A stretch of DNA of 64,000 nucleotides. It comes from Ilex aquifolium. Its lineage: Eukaryota > Streptophyta > Magnoliopsida > Aquifoliales > Aquifoliaceae. The notes below the pieces were generated by a model that had not been told where the DNA came from, ran no database searches, and saw only the letters and a list, made by a program, of their open reading frames with translations. Positions 1-10,528 of this stretch are shown piece after piece (position 1 is the first letter of the stretch; each line of letters starts with the position of its first letter). Both the position numbers and the translations under genes were made by a program. The DNA lies in the NCBI GenBank assembly GCA_951799425.1, contig OX637393.1, positions 40,240,378-40,304,377 of the forward strand. Direction: 5' to 3'.

Positions 1-1520
1 TCTCCATGATTATACAATCTAGCAAGCCCGAAGTCTCCTAGCCTTCCATTGAAATTGGCATCCAGAAGGACATTACTTGCCTTGACATCTCTATGAAGAA
101 CAACTTTTTCCCACCCTTCATGCAGATATAGAAGTCCTGATGCTATTCCTCTGATGATTCGATACCGTTGAGCCCTATTAAGGGTTGGTTTTTCGTTACT
201 ATGTAAAAACTTGTCAAGACTACCATTGGGCATATAATCATAGACCAACAGAAGCTCTCCCTTTCTCCGGCAATAGCCGAGGAGGGCCACCAAGTTCCTA
301 TGTCTTAGCCTACCCATGCTAGCAATTTCAGCCACAAATTCCTTCATCCCTTGTGTTGAATCATGAGAGACTCTTTTGACTGCTACTTGTGCATTGGAAG
401 AACGAAGTACCCCTCTGTAAACCTGTCCAAAACCTCCTACTCCAAGAAGTTCTTTGTGGTTGAATCCATTGGTTGCTTTGTAGAGATCCTTGTAGGAGAA
501 CCTCTGAGGCCCATATTCCAATTCCCAATCCTCTAATATTTCTGCATAGTTTCTTCTCCTTTCGATGTAAACAATCCCAACCAAAGTGATGATTAGCACA
601 ACCAGTACTGTCGATGCCGAGATTGCAAGATCTCTATGTAATTTTCGTTTGGATTTTCTTGGCCAGGGAACAGAAGGAAGTTTTGATAGGTCTAGGCTTT
701 GTGCTGGCCCAGTTTTGTTGAAGCTCCACCCCAAAATGTCGTGGTTGCTTTGCGTAATTGATTCTGTTGCTGCAGAGAAACCAACATACATAGAGTTGAA
801 GAAAACTGGCGAGAGATCAATGGAAGCCGACAAGAGAGGTAGATTTGGTTTCGCGATTCTGATGGGAGCTAATGTAACGATGATAATCTTTTTCACTCCA
901 TCATAATCTATCCAAACCTGCGTTGGGGTTTTACTTGTAAGATCCAAGCGCTTGGTGATCCCTTCTGTATTGGAAAAATATGACGCCGGAACCGATACAA
1001 CGGATATTAGACCGTTCACATCAATTCCGACATGATTGCTGTCTATGTCTTTCATATCAGGGTTCATATTAGTATCAAACTCAACTGCAAGTACATGGTT
1101 GGAGGTAAGGCCGTTGTTAGAAGAATTGAAAACACCCAGAAACTGCTCAGACATGCCTCGCTTGGTGAAGCTCAGAGATGGTGAGATGGTGAAGGCAAAG
1201 CCGAGACCGGGAGGAGATCCCAGTTTAGAAACAGTGGCGAAGATGAAATAGGTGGAAAATGAAAGAGACTGAGCCAACCCAGATGAGGAAGACGTGTTAA
1301 ATTTCACAGGAATTTGGTAGAAGGCATGGCCAGTATCTTGCTTTGAAGTGTTTGTTATCTGCAATAGGCCATTGGGAAGGATCTCAGCGAGACCATCAAG
1401 GTACAGTTTAGCTCCACGGAAGCCATGGTAGATGAACTGGTTTTCATCTTGAGCCAAGGCCAAGAGTTTTATGGATATAAGGAGGAATATCATGAGATTA
1501 ATAAGAGACCATGGAGCCAT
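1..1520 (-). CDS. L-type lectin-domain receptor kinase (LecRK), C-terminal end outside window
   Basis: A single uninterrupted minus-strand frame runs from an ATG at 1520 to the window edge (506 codons, no intron, as usual for LecRKs). Residues 1-23 are a hydrophobic signal peptide. Residues ~25-265 are a legume-lectin ectodomain, with FIYHGFRG near the start and VEFDTN and SNHVGIDVN in the metal/sugar-binding region. A transmembrane segment lies at ~298-319, followed by a cytoplasmic kinase: P-loop GVGGFGQV from ~360, catalytic K382 in VAVKR, HRDVKASN with D478, and DFG with D496. The role known for the family is plasma-membrane perception of extracellular or pathogen-derived ligands, with Ser/Thr phosphorylation inside. 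In the kinase, the position usually W before the RYRII helix is R here (NRAQRYR), whereas the broken paralogue at 7545-8348 keeps W. The missing part is the activation loop and C-lobe. Confidence in family is high; ligand unknown. Confidence 0.96.
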   Translation of the reverse strand, partial: MAPWSLINLMIFLLISIKLLALAQDENQFIYHGFRGAKLYLDGLAEILPNGLLQITNTSKQDTGHAFYQIPVKFNTSSSSGLAQSLSFSTYFIFATVSKLGSPPGLGFAFTISPSLSFTKRGMSEQFLGVFNSSNNGLTSNHVLAVEFDTNMNPDMKDIDSNHVGIDVNGLISVVSVPASYFSNTEGITKRLDLTSKTPTQVWIDYDGVKKIIIVTLAPIRIAKPNLPLLSASIDLSPVFFNSMYVGFSAATESITQSNHDILGWSFNKTGPAQSLDLSKLPSVPWPRKSKRKLHRDLAISASTVLVVLIITLVGIVYIERRRNYAEILEDWELEYGPQRFSYKDLYKATNGFNHKELLGVGGFGQVYRGVLRSSNAQVAVKRVSHDSTQGMKEFVAEIASMGRLRHRNLVALLGYCRRKGELLLVYDYMPNGSLDKFLHSNEKPTLNRAQRYRIIRGIASGLLYLHEGWEKVVLHRDVKASNVLLDANFNGRLGDFGLARLYNHG

Positions 1521-4500
1521 TTGAGAAGTGAGAGAAGGTTTCTTCTGTCTTGAAAATTTAAGACTTTGAATGGCAAAAACGTTTATCTGGTCAGATTGTA
1601 TCCTTTAATGAGTACGACTAAATATTGGGGGGTAATGGTTACATAGTAATGTTAGGTACTACAATCCTTGAATGATAATTCAGGACCTTACTCTTTTAAA
1701 TAATTACTTTTTCATTTAAAATAGTAATAGTCACATATTCAAAAAATAGGGTTTACTTGTTCATTTGTTATGTTATTATTGAACAATTACACTTAATATT
1801 TACTCGTGAAGAAGCTAGAACCAAGGGAAACTTACTAGATAACAATGTTATGTTTACCATATCATTTATCAAATTTTGTATCAGATGATTAGATCAGTGA
1901 CGTTCATTAACTTCCACCAAATATTCAATGTACAGTATTTTAATACATCAATTAAAAAATAACAGTCTAATAAATAAAATTTAAAAGGACAGTTTTATCT
2001 CATACTACTTAGTAATACCGTGAAAAGTGGGATGAAGCCACAAAGACTTAATGCTAATGGGTCAATCTACATTCTCCGAGAATATAAGGCCGTGCAATAT
2101 ATATTTTTCTTAGTTTTTATAAATTATAAATTCAATTACTAGTTGTGAAAATCCAGCGGTGTTAAGTCGGGTTCGAATCATATTCTTTTGTATTCATATC
2201 GAGTATTAATTAATTTTAATTCAACTCATTTAATTAATTATGTCAAATGTTCAGATACTAGTTTGATCACTTGATTTTTAGAATGGCGTGTTTGAGTTGA
2301 TCCATATATTTCTTAAATTAAAAATCTAATGCTAAGATTGGATTATTTCTCAACTAAACTGCAACTCATATTTTATCATAGGGTTAAAATCTATTTAAAT
2401 AGAAATAAAATTCTCTTTTAGGATAGCTAATGTAAATATGTGATAAAAATAATAAAATTCAGTCATTTTATTCATATAATACTAATTAAATATGTTTATT
2501 ATCAAATACGAATAGTCACACTTATTATTATTTTTATCAAGTCGTACTATTCTGAATTTGTATCGAAAACTAGTTAAACTTAACTTATTAAATTCTTATC
2601 AATTTTGAATTGTTTTAACGTATTGTCTCGAAGCGGAATTTGCAAACATTCTTACTTCAATTTACATAAGAATGTTGAACTTGATTGGACTTATGTTTCA
2701 TCACCTAATAAAGAAAAAGGAATAATCCATAATAGTACCTGAGTTATATCTGCTTGGTTCCAAAAAGAAGCCTCCAAGATACGGCAACACAAAAAAAAAT
2801 CTACATGTTATGGCCATGGACTTGTATGGCTGCCGTTACACTGAGCTTTCTATCCAGACACAGAAGTCATGATAGCATTTTACACATTTACTTGATTTCC
2901 ACAAGAGGCCCCACAACAGACTTCCAAGAAAAAAAAACCCAAAAATTAGGCAATATGGGGTGAAATTAAGGAAAATAATACGTAGGCCCCAATAAAACTT
3001 TGTTTGTTTGCCTTTTTCTGTGTACTACTAATTTTTGGATTGTAATACTAACCCGTAATGTACAATAGCCATAAACCCATGTAGATGAGTATATATAATT
3101 CCACCTCTTTGGTGGTATTATAAATCGGTGTAAGGCCACCAACGGTAAATAGATTTACTATAGTACCCTCCCACATCATCCCTCATAAAATGAAACCTCT
3201 TTGCACTCTACAATTCCACTCGCCGAAGAAGACAACGAAGAGGCATCATCTGGCTCCGGTTCTCTACCCCTAACCATGTAACATCTCTCACCGGGAAAGC
3301 TCTCCTGTTTTCTCACCCATATTTATTACTCAACCCCATGAACCCCAAGTAACTAAATTCTATAAACTGAAATTAACAAGGGTTTTTAGGTAGAAGATTT
3401 TGGAATTATATGTTGTATACACACATTGTACCTACAACCCCCATTCGCTGCAATCCACCTTCTCTTACCCCCATCCGCGTACACATGGGGTGTGTTTCTG
3501 TTTCTACCATGACATAGAGAATGGGTATTGGATTTCTATGATTAAAAAAATTCAGTGGAATTGGTTGGGTTTTCCAGGGAGTTGCTTCAAAAAGCCCAAC
3601 AATGCCATATCTGGAATTTGTGATTTTTTTACCAGGTTTTTTGATTGGATGCATTTGTCGATAATTTAGGTGGCCTTCTACAACATTGCCTGATTTTATG
3701 TTCTTTTGGTGACCATTTGATTGAACAAAGTTTTTTATTTCAAGAGTTTTTTTGTATAATGTGGACCTGGTTTTAGTGTTTTTTGTTTTTTTTTTTTTTT
3801 GCTGTTGAAATTTTTTTTTTCTTAAAACATTGGTGTATGTTACTCTCGTCGAACTATATTTTGTTATTTTACATTTTTGAAAATAATTCCTTTTTTTTTT
3901 TTTTTTGCAGAGATTTATAGTACTGGATCGTGTTAATTACTCCCCAATTCCTCTGGGTCAGAATGAAGAGATTATCATCATCGAGGATTAGGCTTTGCTA
4001 GTTGACTATATGAACTTTATAAATTATATTATGTTGTATGATCACAATGGGTAACCTATTATAGAGATGACTACACAAGCCACAATTTTGCAAATGTAAG
4101 TAGTGTTGTGTGCTTGTACTTAGGTTGACAAGAATGGGTAGCGGAGTATTTTGTATAAGTTGGCTCTATAATCTAATGGTTGTGCAGTTAATTTTCACTA
4201 TGGCTATGGATGGCCAATTTTGGGGATGTTCCTACTGAAATATGCACAGGTTATTTAATCTACGACTTTTTAATTTATAATGATTTTGTTGCATTGCTAA
4301 AATGTGTGTTAATAAGAGTTATGATAATTTATTTGGATTTTTTATTAGAGCCAATTTTTTTTTTTTGGTAGGAATTGCCATAGCAAATATTATAACAAAC
4401 ATATTGCAAAATCGTTATACAAACCGAGCAATGGAATGAATGATATTAAGGGTAAAATTGTATATTTGCTATATGAGATGTGATATAATAGATATTGTTT

Positions 4501-5879
4501 ATGAGACCCATCATAGTACCAATTGAACAAACAAACATGAGAGGGGATTGTCATACTTTTTATTACCGGTACTACTTTACATAGGAATTAGAAATGTAAG
4601 GAATACATTTCACAACGTCATGCATAGCAATTCCCCAAACAAACATGCCCTTGGGATAATTCATGTCTGAAAGTCCAGTGCAATGTGAATGATTTTGAGA
4701 TAGATGTTGGTGGCTGTTGGATGAGTCTTTTTGAGACCGTCAGAAAGACTTATTGAAGCATGTTTTGTTTTATATTATAGATATTAAAAAATTTCCTCAA
4801 TGTTAAGTCAATTTTTTTAACTCTTCCGATATTAAATTAATCATCACGTGTTTAAGAGGAATTCATTGTACTGAGATGGAATTTACCGCTAAAAAAAAAT
4901 GAATTCTTTATATAAATTCTAGTGGACCCATCGTGTTTTATGACGGTTGGGATACAGAGAGGTTCTTCACTTTAAGTTGGAAGAGTGATTAGCTAGATAT
5001 TGGGAGTGCATTTCTTTCATGTCTTTTAACTGGATAATTTTGCTGTTTAACATTTGTTTTTCTCAGGTAATAAATACATTTTACGAAAATACAAAAGTGA
5101 TCAAATTTTAAAAAATCAAATATGTGATCCCAATAATGTGACAAATTCACACAACTAACGAGATATAATTGAACCCCTTATTTGTTTGGGGTGAGAAATT
5201 GTCGAACTCACCAAATCCAAATTTAAGCTTCAAATTTGGTTAAAGTTACGGTTCTTATAAAATTGTATACTTAATGGTATGTTTGATAATAATGATAGAA
5301 AAAAGAAGGGATGAAGTTTGACTTTTCATCATTCAAGAAAATAAAAATAATTTTACTCTTTTATGTTTGGTACAAAAGATGAAAAATAAAATAAATAATT
5401 TTTTATTATTTTATTTGACATAAGAAAAAAATGGATAAAAAACACTTCCAAATAATTACCTTAACATATTTACGGTAATCTGAAAAAAAACTAGGGGTTA
5501 TTTGTATTCTTCGGAAACCCCCGCCCACATTACCTTTCTTGGCTCACTATTGGCCAAACCACTTGTGCACTACTAGGTTCAATGTGAGTCGAACCACTTA
5601 GCCATGCTTCATAATTGGACAAACGAGGACCATAGAAATACACGCCACTCAATCAAAGAAAAATAATATAGAGTTGATTGAAATGGACATTAAATACTTT
5701 TCGAGAGATCTCCAAATCACTAATATGGTTATCAAAATTGTGAAAATAAATATGTAGGCTCCAGATCCAAGTAGTACACGATCAATTCTAATCACTTTGA
5801 TTTGGACCGCACTAATTTGGTCCACTTGTACATAGTAAATGACAAAACAAGTGGACCCCATTATTATTATTATTTTTGA
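1521..5879. other. AT-rich intergenic region, no gene seen
   Basis: This stretch begins with the 5' leader and promoter side of the LecRK; no convincing TATA box could be fixed. The remainder is AT-rich with poly-T runs. A poly-T tract followed by TTTTGCAG at about 3892-3910 resembles a splice acceptor, but no supported exon lies on either side. The short ORFs at 2754-2963, 3400-3669 and 5649-5861 are low-complexity and resemble no protein I recognise. Confidence 0.5.
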
Positions 5880-6033
5880 GCAATACTATATGGACTTAAA
5901 AAGTATACTTAAAAACTAGACTTGATAATTACAACCATTGATTTCACTGTGGGTCCCAGCATTTATTGGGACCCACTACATATTCAATGGTTTAGATTAT
6001 TAAGTCTAGTTTTTAAGTCCATCTACCATTACT
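5880..6033. mobile_element. Foldback MITE-like element
   Basis: About 154 bp form a near-complete inverted repeat. The left arm (ATGGACTTAAAAA..., AAACTAGACTT, CCATTGAT, GTGGGTCCC) is mirrored by the right arm (GGGACCCAC, CAATGG, AAGTCTAGTTT, TTTTTAAGTCCAT). The outermost bases of the arms are GCAATACTAT and GTAATGGTAG when read inward. It has no coding capacity and no clear target-site duplication was found, so superfamily is open. Confidence 0.6.
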
Positions 6034-6751
6034 CTTTTTTTTTTTTTTCCAAATGGTGATTCTAAAATCTGAACTTTTATTTACCCAAAAAAAAAAATTT
6101 GAACCTCGGAGGCTAAATAGGTAATTTTAGGCAACTTTTGCACCATGCTTCCATTCTCCTTCCAGTCGATTTTTGGAGTGATTAAAAATGTTGGGTAGAA
6201 GGGATGCATTTTCCACCCTTTTTTCCTTTCTTTTCATTTCAATTTTTCTTCTTCACCAAACAATTCCATCCTCCTCATTTTCCGTCAAACCAAACAGCCC
6301 CTAAGAGCAATTGTTGGGAAGAAAATAGAGGCGGACTCGGCGCAGTACCAGTTGCCGAAGCAGTGTGTTTTGTTGAAAATTTTGAGATCAATTACTTCTT
6401 TCGTTTTTGCTTTGTGTTGTACGGAATTTTGGTGAGTCTAAGAACTCGTTTGACTTTTGAACCCAGTTTTTTGATCCGCCCTGTTGTTATATTTTTCGCT
6501 GCAATTTGTGTTATTCTTCGTGTTTGGTGTGATCTTATCAGAGCTAGAGTTTTGAAATTTGGGTTTTTTTTTTCCTTGTGGTATTCTTGGATGTAGAGTT
6601 GCTAGATTCAAGCATCTATGACAAGAAACCTTGGGCCTGAACATAATCTAAATGAAGCATTGGCCAACACAATGCTAGTTGGAAGAAAGATGATACTTTA
6701 CATTGGAGGAGGGTTTATTCGTGTGAAAGACATAGCTTTCCAACACTGAAA
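6034..6751 (+). other. UTR-like stretch with a 43-codon ORF of unknown meaning
   Basis: Pyrimidine-rich sequence around 6204-6260 and a possible donor (GGTGAGTC, ~6430) look like the 5' leader of a plant gene. A short frame follows, with ATG at 6618 and stop at 6749; its residues include LGPEHNLNEAL and GGGFIRVKD. The frame stops three bases before the tandem duplication starts. It may be the first exon of a lost or captured gene. I do not recognise it and would not treat it as a functional gene. Confidence 0.2.
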
Positions 6752-7458
6752 TCTATTGTTGATGGAGAAAACAAGCACAAATACAAGTAATGGAAAAAAT
6801 TGAAAACCCCTTCAAGGATCAATGTCATGGCGTTAGAAGAAATTCTTCAAGTGGATTCCTTCCAATCTACTTTTGTTATGACCTCATTGGAAATCATATA
6901 AATACAACTTCTATTTAATATAACTATTTGTGCAAGTATTTTACGATTAAAAAACAACTCTCTTGTACAGATCATTAATTAATCTACTATAACTATAGAA
7001 TATCCCTCTTTCGCAAATTATTGCATATAATATGGAAACAATTCCAAATTATAATAATTTAAAACTACAATGTCTTAACAAAAACAATCAAAAAACATGA
7101 GGATTCTATTGTTGATGGAGAAAACAAGCTCAAATACAAGTAATGGGAAAATTTTAAAACCCCTTCAAGGATCAATGTCATGGCATTACAAGAAATTCTT
7201 CAAGTGGATTCCTTCCAATCTACTTCTGTTATGACCTCATTGGAAATCATATAAATACAACTTCTATTTGATATAACTATTTGTGCAAGTATTTTATGAT
7301 TAAAAAGCAACTATCTCTTGTACAGATCATGAATTAATCTACTATAACTATAGAATATCCCTCTTTCGCAAATTATTGCACATGATATGGAAACGATTCC
7401 AAATTATAATAATTTAAAACTACAATGTCTCAACAAAAACAATCACAAAACATGAGGA
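6752..7458. repeat. 353-bp direct tandem duplication (two copies)
   Basis: The segment starting TCTATTGTTGATGGAG at 6752 is repeated from 7105 with only scattered substitutions and small indels; both copies end in CATGAGGA. The period is 353 bp. There is no ORF. It lies just 3' of the LecRK pseudogene. The high similarity suggests a recent local duplication. Confidence 0.9.
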
Positions 7459-7544
7459 GTTGATACCAAAATATATGTAATTATTTGTCAAAATACAATA
7501 AAACCACCCTTCAAAATATTTTAGCAATCAAACTTATTCCACTT

Positions 7545-8348
7545 TTAACGTCCTACGCTAAGGAGTGATTCAGTATCAGACATTGCATTAGCAGAAACAC
7601 ATGATGAAGGGAATGTCATTGCAAATGCATTTGAAACTTCGTTCCCAAACAATGCAGCCATGCCAACACCTGCAATATCCATAAATACTTCGGGCAAGAT
7701 AACTTCCCCATCCAAATACTGCATCACTTGCCTCATGCTAGGCCTAGTTAGCGGATTATAGTGCGAACAAAGCAGACCTAGCTTCAAAACCAACTATATT
7801 TCCTCTACCACAAAATCACCTTCCAATCTTGGATCAGTTGCCTCAAGAATTGCTCCATCTTTCGATTTCTTCAAAACCCACTGAACCAAAATCATATCAT
7901 CAATCAATCCCTGTACTTTTACAGGTCTTTGTCCGCAAGCCATTTCGAGCATAAATGCCCTGAAAGCAAAGACATATGTGCTAGTACTTGCCTTGCCAGT
8001 TCTAACAAGCTCTGGTGCAATATATCCATAAGTTCCAACCACATGGGTTATTTTAGGGTTTTCTCCGTGATTATACAATCTAGCAAGCCCGAAGTCTCCT
8101 AGCCTTCCATTGAAATTGGCATCCAGAAGGACATTACTTGCCTTGACATCTCTGTGAAGAACAACTTTTTCCCACCCTTCATGCAGATATAGAAGCCCTG
8201 ATGCTATTCCTCTGATGATTCGATACCGTTTAGCCCAATTAATGGTTGGTTTTTCGTTACTACGTAAAAACTTGTCAAGACTACCATTGGGCATATAATC
8301 ATAGACCAACAGAAGCTCTCCCTTTATCCGGTAATAGCCGAGGAGGGT
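7545..8348 (-). pseudogene. LecRK pseudogene, kinase C-terminal half only
   Basis: Read on the minus strand, this is the kinase domain from about the LLGY of the N-lobe to the natural C-terminus. From 8346 to 8067 it is nearly identical to the intact LecRK at 280-1, including HRDVKASN and DFG. It then supplies the part the window lacks for the intact gene: VVGTYGYIAPEL, the C-lobe and the tail. It is broken three ways. It is truncated at 8348 by an LTR. It has an in-frame TAG at 7794-7796, where kinase relatives carry E. The usual STDVFAFG segment reads STYVFAFR, losing the conserved Asp. The frame then runs on to a stop at 7545. The missing N-terminal half was not found beyond the retroelement nest. 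Confidence 0.93.
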
Positions 8349-10515
8349 TGTCATGCCCCGAATTTTCACAAACCCAGGGAGTAAGGGAAATTGGAAGAAG
8401 AAAAGTAGATGAAAGGTCATTAGGTTGAATAAATTGGTTTCTCATTCATTTCCCACATTTTTCCAAAGTTTTTTTTTAAACCATTTTTCTTCCATTTTTA
8501 GCCTATTTCTTCAAGGTTTCTAAACCTCCCTTTTTGACATCATTACCACCTATTTAAAAGGTGTTTTACACACTTAACAAGTCTTTTAATTTTTCATTAA
8601 ATTTCGACATAACCTCCTTTGTTTTCCAAGCTTTTTTCCCACCTAATATTCACAATTTTCATATGCATAAATATATCACAACCCACCCTTACTCGGTGGC
8701 CACATCCCATGTAAATTAAACATACATCCCTTGTTCTCAACATACATATCTAATTGTCTCAATATACACATATGATACTAATTAAATAAAGATGTCCTAC
8801 ATATCAATTGGGTTTACACCCTTACACTTTAAAATGGCTCAATGTCTATAATCCATTACTTTTTCAAATTGAAATACAAGTCATTTGGGCTTATGCCCAT
8901 ACATACAAAATATGCCCCAAAGGCCAAATATTCATTCAAGCCCCTTTTTTCTCCTTCCTTTAAGACTTCCTCAAGTCTCAAGTACCGGGAGCCTCATCTG
9001 TAATATGATATCCCACGAATGGGTCAGCTCAACTGCTGGTATAACAAAATGCTAACGCTAGGAACAAATTTAAGGCGTGGCATGTGCAAGTGTACATTTT
9101 AAAATCTACAACCCTGTAATCCCTCCATGCTATGCAATGTCAATATGCATGACACACCCATGCAACTCTATGCCACCCATGTCTCGCTTCACGGTCCGCC
9201 CCCGTCAACCCGCAAGTACTGTCATTGGCCAGATTTTGGGTTTTTCACCATAGGATCTACACCCTCATAATGCATAGCACCAAGTGCTCAATCCACACTA
9301 TGTTCCAAGGATTCATGTATGCCAAGATGCCATGATTTTTCTCAATGTAAATTATATGGAACATTTCATTAAACACATGGTGTGTAACTTTAAATATGCC
9401 TCATTCATAAAGTAAAACATAACTTCAAATTCACAACACTTTACCCACATGAATGTGAAGCACCATTTAATGGATTAAACATATGATCAAGTTTCATGTT
9501 CATTACTTTCACAAATTCTCAAGGAAAATACAAATACACAAATTACCAACTCATGGAATAATTCATAACTCTCAAACCACAAGAGTTTCTCTACATGAAC
9601 ATAAGCTAGAATATGATCATCCAACACATAAGCTAGGTACACCTTTATTATAGCAACAAATTGTCAAGAAACTTAAAGAACATAAAAGTACTTAAACTAC
9701 TAACTCTAAGTTTTCAAAGCAACTACCACCTAAGTGATTCTCTAACATCAAGTAAACACCTAAACCATTCAATCAACATATAGAAAGGCAAGAAAACTTA
9801 AATCTATTCCCAACTTAGCAAAATATCATACCTAAAATGGTTTTTCTCAAACCAAGGAAGTTGTGTTCGCTTTATAAACGAACCGATCGGTGAGAATATA
9901 GCTCTTGTTGAGAGGAACAACTTCTTAGAAGGAAGTCTTGTAAGAATCTTGGCCTAGTAATGAGTTTTTGTGGCTTGAAGCTTGAAGAACCTAAGGCTTT
10001 TCTTCTTTTTTCCTCCAAAAACGTGTACTGCTCTATCTCCAGGCCAAATACTGATATTTTTACACTAAAAGTTTTGTATTTAAAGTGGAGGGCAAAGGTG
10101 CAAAATGACCCTTTTGCCCTTGATGAATCCGGGACCTCGTTACACTACAACTCGTCCCGAAACGCCTCAATTCGACATTTAATTTTAACCAAAGTTCTTA
10201 AAATTATTTTAAATGAAAATTATCAAAAATATATATTTTCGCTAGTGGCCGAGTTTGGCCGGTCCCACCTAGGCCACCCGAGATGCCCTTTTTGTCTAAT
10301 TTTTGAAACTATTTTCGTTTAGGCTCAAATTCGCACAGTAGGTATATTTTAACATTATAAGCATGTTTCTCTTCTATGACATACTCAAATTTTGCTTCTA
10401 AACATAACATATATGCCTAAATGATGCATATATAGTGCCCTACCGGCAAATGGTACATGAATAGTGCCCTACCGGCAAAACTGAAAAATTTATTTTCACT
10501 TTTCAGATCTCTACA
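8349..10515 (-). repeat. 3' LTR of the chromovirus
   Basis: In element orientation the LTR starts TGTAGAGATCTG at 10515, directly after the polypurine tract, and ends CGGGGCATGACA at 8349, where LecRK homology resumes. Length is 2167 bp. It has no coding function; the open frame at 9960-10322 is chance. In the element's sense there is a donor-like GGTATGAT near 9832 and an acceptor-like ATATTACAG near 8999, an arrangement also seen in the two solo LTRs of this window. Confidence 0.85.
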
Positions 10516-10528
10516 TCCTTTCCCCCTT
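10516..10528 (-). other. Polypurine tract
   Basis: The minus strand reads AAGGGGGAAAGGA immediately before the LTR's TG. The pol stop codon lies at 10529-10527 against it. This is where plus-strand DNA priming occurs in Ty3/gypsy elements. Confidence 0.85.

Noticed and set aside
586-1251. Plus-strand ORFs (106 and 71 aa) opposite the LecRK
   Set aside because: Antisense shadows of an intact lectin-kinase frame.
6204-6596. 130-aa plus ORF starting MHFPPFFPFF
   Set aside because: Phe-rich reading of T-rich sequence; looks like UTR or intron, not protein.
9960-10322. 120-aa plus ORF
   Set aside because: Lies wholly inside the chromovirus LTR, antisense to it, with no domain.
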